The notes: generated by a model from the sequence alone, not told the origin. A DNA stretch of 18,610 bases from an uncultured Maribacter sp. (GCA_905479535.1 CAJQMW010000066.1:1-18610); one strand, 5' to 3'; positions 1 to 7,122 are shown, counted from the stretch's first letter. A program made the numbers and translations.

Positions 1-63
1 TTTATCCAGTGAGAAGAAAAATATTTTAAGAACCTTTGGAGAGAACCTGATGCTCAGAACAGT

Positions 64-1212
64 CTAGAAAAGTCGTTTTAGTAGGGCCTTTAGAAATGGA
101 AGCGTTGGAGACCCCATGATGTAATATAAATCCTCCCTAATACTCGTTTGTTCGTCCAAGAACTTGAATAATAATTGCGGCTTTCTTTTTTTAAAAATAC
201 TTGTGAAAATTTTATGCCCCGTTGAGTTATCGTGGTGGAGAACATCTAACAAAAGCAGGTCGTAATACCAGAACCTATTTTTAAAATGTAATTCCCTTAA
301 TGGTTTTTCTGTTTTAAGAAAGGAAACCAGTTTAGGTATTTTCTTCGATGTACTTAAGAAGGTATAACCGGTACTAGGCTTTGCCCATCCGCCCGCGGTG
401 CCAATGTATCTCATCCTGTCCGTATGATGTTCCATAAAATCGTAGCAGGTCATAGGAATGCTACCTTTTTCTGTGTCCAAAATTTCATATTGGTTACAGT
501 CAAATGTATCTTTTAGATAGGCTTTGATAGCTTCTTCATATTCTGTTTCTGGGAGTAGTTCTTCGGAAAATAAGGTATACTCGATCAAGGCGGTGTCCTT
601 ACTAAAGGGCAGTACGTACATAAACCTTGTGTTGCCTTTTTGAGGAATGGAAAAGTCCATATACGTAGCTTCGTCAACAGCAAAGGTCGGTGTCTTCGTT
701 TTTACGACCCAACCAATAAAATGCTGCTGTAACACAGGGTATTTTTTTTGGTGCGTCGTCATTTGGTAGTCAAAAATGCTATTCAATACTCTAGTTGCTA
801 CATAAGTTTCCTGCGATGTTTGGATTTCTACGGAATTTTCAGATTCGCTTATTTTTGTGACCGCCTCCTGCTTGAAAGTGATGTTCGGATAGTTTTTGAT
901 ACGGTTCAAATAAGAAGTGTAGAAATCTATTCCGCGAACCATTTTGTATATATAGGGTGCTATTTTATAGCTTTTGGAAAACTGTTGCCCCGCAAAGAAG
1001 ATACTATGCCATTTTTTATATGCGATGGCATCAAACTGTCCTTCACCTTTTTCCCAAAAACACCAAGTACGGTCATTTTCTTTTTTAGCGTTCTTATCCA
1101 GCAGTAAAATAGACTTGTCCGCAAAAAAACTATCCTTACCCATGGTATCGGCTAACATAAGTCCGGCAGCTCCCGCTCCAATAATGATGTAATCGTAATG
1201 CAATAAGGCCAT
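64..1212 (-). CDS. crtY: Lycopene beta-cyclase (CrtY type)
   Basis: This 382-residue protein is a FAD/NAD(P)-dependent lycopene cyclase, which closes the ends of lycopene into beta-rings to give beta-carotene, the precursor of zeaxanthin-type pigments. The N-terminus has a Rossmann dinucleotide-binding motif (IIGAGAAGL, residues 10-18), so the first Met is the natural start. The family motif NDRTWCFW lies at residues 46-53. Other conserved blocks are QHFIGWVVKT near 163-172, FMYVLPFS near 197-204, and the C-terminal GTAGGWAKPSTGY at 271-283. The length suits the bacterial CrtY family. No other carotenoid gene is visible in the window, so it seems to stand apart from crtB, crtI and crtZ. It lies 68 bp downstream of the TonB receptor on the same strand, with a hairpin repeat between them. 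Family assignment is firm; product specificity (beta versus other ring types) is inferred. Confidence 0.93.
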   Translation of the reverse strand: MALLHYDYIIIGAGAAGLMLADTMGKDSFFADKSILLLDKNAKKENDRTWCFWEKGEGQFDAIAYKKWHSIFFAGQQFSKSYKIAPYIYKMVRGIDFYTSYLNRIKNYPNITFKQEAVTKISESENSVEIQTSQETYVATRVLNSIFDYQMTTHQKKYPVLQQHFIGWVVKTKTPTFAVDEATYMDFSIPQKGNTRFMYVLPFSKDTALIEYTLFSEELLPETEYEEAIKAYLKDTFDCNQYEILDTEKGSIPMTCYDFMEHHTDRMRYIGTAGGWAKPSTGYTFLSTSKKIPKLVSFLKTEKPLRELHFKNRFWYYDLLLLDVLHHDNSTGHKIFTSIFKKRKPQLLFKFLDEQTSIREDLYYIMGSPTLPFLKALLKRLF

Positions 1213-1229
1213 CCCCCAAAAATACGAAT

Positions 1230-1266
1230 TTAGACCCGTCAGGTTTTCAAAACCTGAGGGGTCTAA
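1230..1266. repeat. Near-perfect 37-nt palindrome (REP-like hairpin)
   Basis: Arms TTAGACCC and GGGTCTAA enclose a second perfectly paired block (TCAGGTTTT / AAAACCTGA). There is one G-G mismatch, at 1238 against 1258, and a single central base. The whole unit fits between the TonB receptor stop (1281) and the crtY start (1212). It resembles short palindromic repeats I recall from many Flavobacteriaceae genomes, but copy number cannot be checked here. It could stop or weaken read-through from the receptor gene into crtY, although no clean T-run follows the stem. Confidence 0.75.
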
Positions 1267-1280
1267 CCTATTTTCTTTAA

Positions 1281-3539
1281 TTATATCCTGTAACGCACTC
1301 CAAAAAACCCACGAATACCTTGGTTGGGGCCATAAACGTAGGAGGGGTCAAAAGTGAGTGCGTTGGGATTGTTGGGAGTGGCAACGGCATTACCGCTGCC
1401 ATCGAAAGACACTTCCTTATCAAAAGGATCGTTCGCTCTTGCGATAATAAAAGGGTTTCCTCTATTGGGCGTCCAATCCAACAAGTTCTTGATACCTCCA
1501 TAAAATTCAAAATTGTCCAATCCCTTGTAAGTGAACTGTACATTTTGAATGCTCCAAGTTGGCGAAAAATCACTTCGTGGATCGGTTTCTCCCAAAACAG
1601 GTAATCGCATGGGCCCATATAGGTTTCCGGTATAGTCAATACTAAGCTTTAGGTTTCTAAAAGTATAGTCCACATTCCACGTTCCTGTATAGCTTTCCGT
1701 TAAGATTTGACGCCTTTTGATACCATCTTCGGTTTGGGCAACATCTTGTAAGGTAGCACCGATCAAAAACTTGAATCCATTGGGAAAAACAACATCTATA
1801 TTCGCACTTAGACCTTGTGAGACAGATTTCCCGTCTAAATTGTCGTACAAAATTTGATTAGCATCGGTCTCATAATCCGGTAAGATGGCATTACTAAAGT
1901 TGGTGTAAAAAGCGGAAGCGTCCAGACTTATAAACGTGCCATTATCTGCGTATATTTTCTTGAGGTAGTTCAGGTTAAGGTTAAATGAGCGTTCTGGATT
2001 CAAATCTTCAGTCACTATTACATCACGAGCACCTGTGAGTGCCGCATGTTCTTCGGTAAAAAGGTTTACCACCCTAAAGCCCGTGCCCGCATTGAAACGA
2101 AGAATATCATTGTCCGTAATTTTCCATCTATAGGCCGTTCGTGGTGTGAAAATATTCCCGTGTCTTTTATCATAATCATAACGTAACCCAAGTAATAGCG
2201 AATGTTTTTTTGCCAACGCAATTTCATCTTGAATAAAAATACTGGGAATTAGCACTTCATCTGCCACAGCAGTAGCCGGAGTATTGTCGTCGTAATAATT
2301 GTATCGCACAGCCGAACCGAACAATAAATCATGGCTTCCCATTTTTTTGTCCCAAGTAAGCTGGGAAAATCCTATTCTTTGGTCGGCCAAATATGTAACA
2401 TGGCCATACACGGAGTTTTGACTATGGTCATTATATGAAAATGAGAGCATCACTTTTTCTTTCATCGGAAGTTGATACTTTCCCAGCATTTCCCATCTGC
2501 GGGTATAAATACTTTCACCATAGATTTCATCTCCACCTCTAAATTCTGGGGTCCATTGGAGTTCGCCGCCCCATCGGTCTTCATAGAAGAATCGCCCTGC
2601 AATAGAAAAAATTCTGTTCTCCTGGTGCTGGAAATTCCATTTTTGAAAAATCGAAATACGGTCTTGAAGCGTAAGATCCGTGAAATTATCACCGTTGTTA
2701 TCAATAAGCTCATCAAAATTAAAATAGTTGATACCTAAGAGTACATCGGTATTTTTACCAACATCTATTTTTGCACCAACATCCAAGTTGTACTCTCCCC
2801 AACCCGTGGCAAACGCATCCGCGAAGAAATCCGGGGCCTCCAAGGTACTTTTGGTTATTATGTTTATCAGGCCACCAACTGCCTCGCTACCATATAAGCT
2901 AGATGCCGGACCTTTCACAATTTCAATCTGCTCTATTAGGGAATTTGGTATCCCCGTAAGGCCATAAACCGTTCCCAGACCACTGACTATGGGCATCCCA
3001 TCGATTAATACCAATGTATAAGGGCCTTCTAGACCATTAATATGTATATCTCCGGTGTTGCATACATTGCAATTTATCTGGGGGCGGACACCGTTAACGT
3101 TCTGTAATGCTTCAAAAATACTAGCGGTTGGATTCTTTTTCAGAAAAGTAGGGCTGTAGACCTCTACCGGAACGGGACTTTCTGAACGGGAAACCGCTTT
3201 TAGGGTGCCTGTGACCACCATTTCGTCCAAAGCCTCGGTGGACGGGATAAGTTCAATGTCCACGAACTTTGTCTCACCATCGTTTAGATTTATAGTTCTA
3301 CTAAAGGGGATATACCCAATTACGGAAACTAATAATGTTTGTTTTCCTGTACGGAGACCCGATAGTTCGTAAAAGCCATTCTCATCTGAAGAGGTGCCAA
3401 TCTGCGTGTTCTTCAAATAAATACTAGCAAAGGGCACTGGCTCCGCTTCCGAGGAAATAGTCCCTGTAATGCTAATTTCTTGCGCATTACAGAAAATTGT
3501 AAAAAAGCATTGGAAGAAAAGGAGCTTTACTATTTTCAT
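1281..3539 (-). CDS. TonB-dependent receptor with N-terminal carboxypeptidase-like domain, probable metal or metal-chelate uptake
   Basis: This is a 752-residue outer-membrane receptor that would import a scarce nutrient using TonB energy. A signal peptide covers residues 1 to about 19 (MKIVKLLFF..., ending NAQ). A CarboxypepD_reg-like beta-sandwich follows at about 22-100 (VPFASIYLKN, DENGFYELSGL). A TonB-box-like segment (DEMVVTGT) is at 105-112, the plug at about 115-230 (VLIDGMPIVSG, KGPASSLYGSEAVGGLINI), and a beta-barrel runs to the C-terminus. The plug has a Cys pair, CNVCN, at 157-161. The substrate is not readable from sequence. The divergent neighbour is a DtxR/MntR-type metal regulator followed by a ZIP transporter, so a divalent metal (Mn, Fe or Zn) or its chelate is the most likely cargo. 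A promoter-like element with an operator-like palindrome lies just upstream. Confidence 0.9.
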   Translation of the reverse strand: MKIVKLLFFQCFFTIFCNAQEISITGTISSEAEPVPFASIYLKNTQIGTSSDENGFYELSGLRTGKQTLLVSVIGYIPFSRTINLNDGETKFVDIELIPSTEALDEMVVTGTLKAVSRSESPVPVEVYSPTFLKKNPTASIFEALQNVNGVRPQINCNVCNTGDIHINGLEGPYTLVLIDGMPIVSGLGTVYGLTGIPNSLIEQIEIVKGPASSLYGSEAVGGLINIITKSTLEAPDFFADAFATGWGEYNLDVGAKIDVGKNTDVLLGINYFNFDELIDNNGDNFTDLTLQDRISIFQKWNFQHQENRIFSIAGRFFYEDRWGGELQWTPEFRGGDEIYGESIYTRRWEMLGKYQLPMKEKVMLSFSYNDHSQNSVYGHVTYLADQRIGFSQLTWDKKMGSHDLLFGSAVRYNYYDDNTPATAVADEVLIPSIFIQDEIALAKKHSLLLGLRYDYDKRHGNIFTPRTAYRWKITDNDILRFNAGTGFRVVNLFTEEHAALTGARDVIVTEDLNPERSFNLNLNYLKKIYADNGTFISLDASAFYTNFSNAILPDYETDANQILYDNLDGKSVSQGLSANIDVVFPNGFKFLIGATLQDVAQTEDGIKRRQILTESYTGTWNVDYTFRNLKLSIDYTGNLYGPMRLPVLGETDPRSDFSPTWSIQNVQFTYKGLDNFEFYGGIKNLLDWTPNRGNPFIIARANDPFDKEVSFDGSGNAVATPNNPNALTFDPSYVYGPNQGIRGFFGVRYRI

Positions 3540-3567
3540 GGAACGGCTAAAATTAAATTTAAATAAA

Positions 3568-3575
3568 CAAAAATA
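3568..3575 (-). promoter_or_regulatory. Candidate -7 element for the TonB receptor gene
   Basis: On the minus strand this reads TATTTTTG, an exact match to the Bacteroidota TAnnTTTG -7 consensus, about 28 bp before the receptor ATG. No good TTG -33 element is seen at the usual 17-20 bp spacing, so the call rests on the -7 box and its position. Confidence 0.45.
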
Positions 3576-3579
3576 ATTA

Positions 3580-3595
3580 TTTAGACAAAGCTAAA
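3580..3595. promoter_or_regulatory. Operator-like inverted repeat, candidate metalloregulator box
   Basis: The 16-bp site TTTAGACAAAGCTAAA has perfect 5-bp arms (TTTAG / CTAAA) around six unpaired bases. It lies 4 bp upstream of the candidate -7 box of the receptor gene, inside the expected -33/-7 spacer, where a bound repressor would block transcription. Size and TTTAG/CTAAA ends are reminiscent of DtxR/MntR-family boxes, and a regulator of that family starts 55 bp away. Binding is inferred. Confidence 0.45.
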
Positions 3596-3597
3596 AA

Positions 3598-3627
3598 TAT
3601 GTTTTTACATATAAAAATGTATTTTAG
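3598..3627 (+). promoter_or_regulatory. Candidate promoter region with palindrome ahead of the DtxR-family gene
   Basis: Positions 3598-3611 form the palindrome TATGT-TTTT-ACATA. A -7-like box TATTTTAG (TAnnTTTG with one mismatch) follows at 3620-3627, 23 bp before the regulator ATG. The palindrome could be a second operator giving autoregulation. The region is very AT-rich, so chance palindromes are likely and confidence is low. Confidence 0.3.
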
Positions 3628-3650
3628 CATTATTATATTTAATTGAATCA

Positions 3651-4313
3651 ATGACACTTTCGGAAGAAGACTACATAAAGGCGATTTACCATCTTAGTAA
3701 GGGTAAGACTGCAGCTGTTTCTACAAATGCAATCGCTGCTCAAATGGATACCAAACCTTCTTCCGTAACGGACATGATTAAAAAACTATCGGAGAAGAAT
3801 CTTGTTTTTTATAAGAAGTACAAAGGGGTTTCTTTAACGGAATCGGGGAGCTCATCTGCCTTGGCTATTATAAGGAAGCACAGGTTATGGGAAGTTTTTT
3901 TAGTGGAAAAATTGGATTTTGCTTGGGACGAAGTTCACAGTATCGCCGAACAGTTGGAACATATAAAAAGCGAAAAGCTTATTGATAAATTGGATGTTTA
4001 CCTGGGCTCCCCCAAAGTGGATCCCCATGGGGATCCAATACCTTCCAAGGATGGAAAGTTTAAAAAATCGATTAAAAAGTTGGTCAGTGAACTTCCTATT
4101 GGGGCAGCGGGAATATGCGTTGGCGTTAATGATTCTTCGGCCGCATTTTTAAAGTTTTTGGATAAAAATAAAATTGCATTGGGCGATACCTTACAAATAT
4201 TGGACAAGGAGGAGTTTGACGGTTCTGTTCAATTGAAAACTTCCCATGCCACAATACGTATATCCTCTCAAATAGCGTCCAACCTATTTTTGGAGGTTTC
4301 AGAGAATCAATAG
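3651..4313 (+). CDS. DtxR/MntR-family metal-dependent transcriptional regulator with FeoA-type C-terminal domain
   Basis: This 220-residue protein should repress metal-uptake genes when loaded with Mn(II) or Fe(II). The winged-helix DNA-binding domain covers about residues 1-62 (MTLSEEDYIKAIYHL, then PSSVTDMIKKL). The metal/dimerisation domain covers about 65-130 (RKHRLWE, DEVHSIAEQLEH, DPHGDPIP). A FeoA/SH3-like domain follows at about 145-220. By hand alignment to DtxR and MntR, ancillary-site ligands are H77, E81 and H96, and primary-site ligands are D7, E100, E103 and H104. A Glu at 100 replaces the Cys of iron-type DtxR, which favours a Mn-type preference, but the Glu at MntR position 11 is Lys here (K10). 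It is divergent from the TonB receptor and 25 bp upstream of the ZIP gene, so it probably regulates both and itself. Confidence 0.92.
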   Translation: MTLSEEDYIKAIYHLSKGKTAAVSTNAIAAQMDTKPSSVTDMIKKLSEKNLVFYKKYKGVSLTESGSSSALAIIRKHRLWEVFLVEKLDFAWDEVHSIAEQLEHIKSEKLIDKLDVYLGSPKVDPHGDPIPSKDGKFKKSIKKLVSELPIGAAGICVGVNDSSAAFLKFLDKNKIALGDTLQILDKEEFDGSVQLKTSHATIRISSQIASNLFLEVSENQ

Positions 4314-4338
4314 TGAAAATAACTTAAGAATATAAATA

Positions 4339-5160
4339 ATGCTAGATATAATCGATTATTTTGAGTCCATAAATCCAATTTTGGCGGCTTTGTATGCTAC
4401 ACTTTTTACTTGGGGATTAACGGCCTTGGGAGCAGGTCTGGTTTTCTTTTTTAGAAATCCCAACAGGGCCGTAATGGACGGTATGTTGGGTTTTACCGGA
4501 GGAGTTATGGTCGCCGCTAGTTTTTGGAGTCTTCTGGCGCCAGGAATAGAACTAAGTCCGGGAGAGGGTTTTGTAAAAGTGATACCGGCAGCGGTCGGTT
4601 TTTTATTGGGTGCGTTTTTCCTATTCGGGTTGGATAAGGTTTTGCCCCATTTACATATCAATTTTAAGGAAAGTGAGGCGGAAGGCGTTAAAACACCGTG
4701 GCATAGAACTACATTACTTACCCTTGCAATAACCTTACATAACATTCCCGAAGGTCTTGCCGTAGGTGTACTGTTCGGTGGTGTGGCGGTAGGTTTTGAA
4801 GGCGCATCCATTGGAGGTGCCGTTGCCCTGGCGCTGGGTATCGGCCTACAGAATTTTCCGGAGGGATTTGCCGTTGCAATGCCTTTGAGAAGACAGGGGT
4901 TATCGCGTAGCAAAAGTTTTATGTACGGTCAAGCTTCTGCCGCCGTGGAGCCTATTGCAGCAGTAATAGGAGCTTGGGCTGTCATTACCTTTCAGCCGAT
5001 ATTACCCTATGCACTTGCCTTTGCGGCGGGGGCCATGATATTTGTTGTGGTAGAGGAGGTTATTCCCGAAACACAACAGGACAAACATTCCGATGTTGCC
5101 GTAATGGGTTTTATAGGGGGCTTCATTGTGATGATGACCCTTGATGTTGGGTTGGGGTAA
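4339..5160 (+). CDS. ZIP-family divalent metal transporter
   Basis: This 273-residue inner-membrane permease imports Zn(II), Fe(II), Mn(II) or related ions. About eight hydrophobic segments are visible. The signature histidine motif HNIPEGLAVG is in TM4 (residues 134-143), and the paired motif QNFPEGFAVAMP is in TM5 (171-182). A charged, His-containing loop joins TM3 to TM4 (residues 100-122, HLH and acidic stretch). Further conserved parts are GQASAAVEP (197-205) and VVVEEVIPE (236-244). It resembles the GufA/ZupT-type bacterial branch. It sits 25 bp behind the DtxR-family regulator, almost certainly in one transcript, which ties its expression to metal status. Its last codons, encoding DVGLG and the stop, recur about 730 bp downstream, beyond the toxin-antitoxin pair. 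Confidence 0.92.
   Translation: MLDIIDYFESINPILAALYATLFTWGLTALGAGLVFFFRNPNRAVMDGMLGFTGGVMVAASFWSLLAPGIELSPGEGFVKVIPAAVGFLLGAFFLFGLDKVLPHLHINFKESEAEGVKTPWHRTTLLTLAITLHNIPEGLAVGVLFGGVAVGFEGASIGGAVALALGIGLQNFPEGFAVAMPLRRQGLSRSKSFMYGQASAAVEPIAAVIGAWAVITFQPILPYALAFAAGAMIFVVVEEVIPETQQDKHSDVAVMGFIGGFIVMMTLDVGLG
5143..5160 (+). repeat. Direct repeat, copy 1 (3' end of the ZIP gene)
   Basis: GATGTTGGGTTGGGGTAA forms the last five sense codons and stop of the ZIP gene. The same 18 bases, with one change (T to C at position 16), recur at 5875-5892. The two copies bracket the toxin-antitoxin module. Confidence 0.85.
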
Positions 5161-5179
5161 ATGAAAGTCATATCAATGG

Positions 5180-5476
5180 TTATTCTAGTTTTTTATTAGG
5201 GTGCTGTCGGGTGTCAAAGAATTTAAGAATAATGACTTCAAAATCACTAAAACGATAGAATACAGTTGTCTGTTTCGTTCGTACAAAGCTGTAAATGCCT
5301 TTTGACTTGTCAGCTAATTGGCCAATTTCAGGAAAAATAACCAAGAGTTCGCCAAGTTTAGTGGTACGGTCTATGAATTTGTTAGTAGTTGTTTGCCCGA
5401 ATCGTTTTAAAAGATAGTCGAGTATTTCTTCAAAATTCCGCTCGGCTTTTTTGGTGATTTTGAATTTTCTTGACAT
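5180..5476 (-). CDS. ParE/RelE-family toxin of a type II toxin-antitoxin system
   Basis: This protein of about 98 residues has the compact RelE/ParE fold pattern. It starts with a short strand (RKFKITKKAERNF) and two helices (FEEILDYLLKRFG, NKFIDRTTKLGELL). Next come the FPEIGQL turn and the strands VRTKQTTVFYRF and EVIILKFFDTRQHP; the last is the family's typical ending. Members either cleave ribosome-bound mRNA or poison gyrase; sequence alone does not decide, but the ILKFFDTRQ ending is more ParE-like. I chose the ATG at 5476 over an in-frame TTG one codon upstream (5479), because the ATG shares one base with the antitoxin stop (TGATG), a classic coupled arrangement. It is convergent with the ZIP gene, with only 19 bp between their stops. 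Confidence 0.85.
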   Translation of the reverse strand: MSRKFKITKKAERNFEEILDYLLKRFGQTTTNKFIDRTTKLGELLVIFPEIGQLADKSKGIYSFVRTKQTTVFYRFSDFEVIILKFFDTRQHPNKKLE

Positions 5477-5718
5477 CAAATTCCTTTAGAGCCTTTGTAT
5501 TTATTGGGCTTAAAATCGTTGACCTCCGAGTGCTTAAAACTATCCTCAAACGATTCATAGAGTTCTTTTTTCTCATGTTCTGGCAAGATATCAATAGGTT
5601 TTGAAGAAGTGGTTTTTTGTGTATGAAGAATTTGATGAACGAATTCCAGCAATGTGGTATCGTCGATAACTTCGATTAAATCACGAATATCTGTTTTTAT
5701 ATCTTGAATATTTGCCAT
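5476..5718 (-). CDS. Antitoxin of the ParE/RelE-type module
   Basis: This 80-residue acidic protein precedes and overlaps the toxin by one base, which is the expected antitoxin position. The N-terminal half (DIKTDIRDLIEVIDDTTLLEF) is predicted helical. The C-terminal half (about 45-80, SFEDSFKHSEVNDFKPNKY) is charged and probably disordered until it wraps the toxin. I do not recognise a standard RHH, HTH or Phd fold, but small antitoxins of this style are common next to ParE-like toxins in Bacteroidota. A 14-bp palindrome lies 9 bp upstream of the start and could be its autoregulatory operator. The role is assigned mainly from context. Confidence 0.75.
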   Translation of the reverse strand: MANIQDIKTDIRDLIEVIDDTTLLEFVHQILHTQKTTSSKPIDILPEHEKKELYESFEDSFKHSEVNDFKPNKYKGSKGI

Positions 5719-5726
5719 ATTTAAAG

Positions 5727-5740
5727 ATACTAAAAAGTAT
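5727..5740. promoter_or_regulatory. Palindrome at the toxin-antitoxin promoter, candidate operator
   Basis: ATACT-AAAA-AGTAT has perfect 5-bp arms around a 4-bp spacer, 9 bp upstream of the antitoxin start. Read on the minus strand it overlaps a TACTTTTT sequence similar to the -7 consensus. Antitoxin or toxin-antitoxin complexes usually bind such sites, but binding here is inferred. Confidence 0.4.
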
Positions 5741-5874
5741 GGAATTCTATTTTGTCTGCGGTTTCAATTGTGTCCATAAACCAAATTCCAAGGCTTTAAG
5801 GATGTGATTTTAACAACAAAAAATCACAAATATTCCGATTCGGAGTTATGAGATTTAGCGTCATGAATTTCTTG

Positions 5875-5892
5875 GATGTTGGGTTGGGGCAA
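5875..5892 (+). repeat. Direct repeat, copy 2 (displaced ZIP 3'-end sequence)
   Basis: GATGTTGGGTTGGGGCAA matches 17 of 18 bases of the ZIP gene's end at 5143-5160, with the stop TAA changed to CAA. The copies are 732 bp apart and in the same orientation, with the toxin-antitoxin pair between them. A 15-base exact, G-rich match this close in AT-rich DNA is very unlikely by chance. Confidence 0.85.
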
Positions 5893-6021
5893 GACTGGGG
5901 TGGTATCCTTGTCCCTTTTTTACACGTCTTAATCCATAAATAAACCCCTTTCTACTTTTTCCTGTTTCCATGCTGTTTTGATTTATACATCTTCGTAACC
6001 AACAATCAAAAAACGAACAGT

Positions 6022-7122
6022 ATGTTACTCATCACAAGAAAAATCATCCCAATTATTGTGACCTTGGCTATTCAAATGTCCTGCAAAACAATTGCTGGGC
6101 AGGATTTGCCACAAAGTATAACAGTAACGAACCTCGTGGGCAAAGAAATGGCAACGGATTCGCTAAACATCTTTTTGGAAAACCAAATGAAAGCCTTGGA
6201 AGTCCCGGGAGTTTCCGTGGCCATAATCAACAATGGAAAAGTGGTTTACCGTACCGTTAAGGGATACGCCGATATTGAAACCAAGAAAAAAGTAACGGAT
6301 AAAACCATTTTTGAGGGTGCTTCATTGTCAAAGCCTTTGTTCGCCTATTTTGTCATGGGCTTTGTAGAGGAAGGCAAGTTGGATTTGGACAAACCACTCT
6401 TTGAATATTTGCCCTACGAGGATATTGCATACGACGACCGCTATAAAAAAATCACGGCGAGAATGGTGCTTTCCCATACAACGGGATTTCCCAATTGGAG
6501 ATCAGACTTTGAAGATAAAAAATTGTTCCTCAAATTCGCACCAGGAAGCGCCTTCGAGTACTCTGGGGAAGGATATCAATATTTAACGAAGGTTTTGGCC
6601 CATATACTAAAAACAGATGATGCTGGTTTGGAAGCTATTTATCAAAAGCGAATAGCCCGCCCTTTGAAGTTGAAAGTTACCAAGTATATTCAGGACGAGA
6701 AAAACATGGAGAACAAAGCCAAAGGATATATCGAGGGAGTAGCCGTAAAAGAAGATGATGACCCTGCTATTTTTGGGGCAGCTTTTTCAGTTCATTCAGA
6801 AGCATTAGATTTTTCAAAGTGGCTTATAGCTCTTTTGGACCAACAAGGACTTACCAAAGAAAGCTATAGACAGCTTTTTGAAACTCAAGTTGAATTACCA
6901 GAAGACCATCCTCAGAGACAAGAAGGTATTACGGATTGGACATTGGGATTTGCAAAAGCTACACTTCCTTTCGGCTTGGCGTATGGTCACGGCGGAAATA
7001 ACCCGGGCTATAGTGGCTTGTTCGTAATTTCGTCCGATAAGAAATGGGGCTATGTTATTTTTACGAATGCCGATCAATCTACACTACCATTGACAATATT
7101 GCAATATCTTATGACTCCATAA
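6022..7122 (+). CDS. Serine hydrolase, beta-lactamase/penicillin-binding-protein-like family (class C fold)
   Basis: This 366-residue exported protein has the serine beta-lactamase-like (PF00144-type) architecture. An N-terminal hydrophobic export signal covers about residues 5-20. It may end at Cys21 as a lipoprotein (QMSC), or be cut after IAG near 26; the lipobox is poor. The catalytic SxxK is S101-L-S-K104. The second motif is Y180-S-G instead of the Y-x-N of true class C beta-lactamases. The third motif is H323-G-G. The conserved block MVLSHTTGFPNW (148-159) is typical of the family. These features suit a D-amino-acid peptidase, esterase or similar hydrolase more than an antibiotic beta-lactamase. 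A histidine kinase and response regulator follow on the same strand, the first after 33 bp, so the three may be co-transcribed. Confidence 0.88.
   Translation: MLLITRKIIPIIVTLAIQMSCKTIAGQDLPQSITVTNLVGKEMATDSLNIFLENQMKALEVPGVSVAIINNGKVVYRTVKGYADIETKKKVTDKTIFEGASLSKPLFAYFVMGFVEEGKLDLDKPLFEYLPYEDIAYDDRYKKITARMVLSHTTGFPNWRSDFEDKKLFLKFAPGSAFEYSGEGYQYLTKVLAHILKTDDAGLEAIYQKRIARPLKLKVTKYIQDEKNMENKAKGYIEGVAVKEDDDPAIFGAAFSVHSEALDFSKWLIALLDQQGLTKESYRQLFETQVELPEDHPQRQEGITDWTLGFAKATLPFGLAYGHGGNNPGYSGLFVISSDKKWGYVIFTNADQSTLPLTILQYLMTP

Larger units (their letters stand above)
5719..6021. other. 303-bp intergenic region between the antitoxin and the serine hydrolase
   Basis: Apart from the candidate operator at 5727-5740 and the second copy of the ZIP-end repeat at 5875-5892, I see no gene. 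A 26-codon open frame at 5863-5943 reads through the repeat in the same frame as the ZIP gene (LDVGLG, then unrelated residues), but it looks like a leftover rather than a functional gene. The hydrolase promoter must lie in the last 100 bases; no convincing TTG / TAnnTTTG pair stands out. Confidence 0.6.

Noticed and set aside
1..63. Possible end of another gene at the left edge
   Set aside because: No frame shows a recognisable protein and stops occur in all minus-strand frames examined; too short to call anything.
4356..4913. 185-codon open frame on the minus strand opposite the ZIP gene
   Set aside because: It is antisense to a clear transporter; the protein is Pro/Ala/Lys-rich low-complexity with no domain pattern.
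5477..5479. TTG start for the toxin, one codon upstream of the ATG
   Set aside because: The ATG at 5476 shares a base with the antitoxin stop (TGATG), the usual coupled arrangement, and needs no rare start.
5873..5902. G-quadruplex formed by GG, GGG, GGGG, GGGG runs in the second repeat copy
   Set aside because: G-runs are uneven and the first copy lacks the fourth run; the match is better explained as duplicated coding sequence.
5863..5943. 26-codon open frame through the second repeat copy
   Set aside because: Only the repeated DVGLG part resembles anything; it is too short and has no sign of translation signals. It is treated as a leftover of the repeat.
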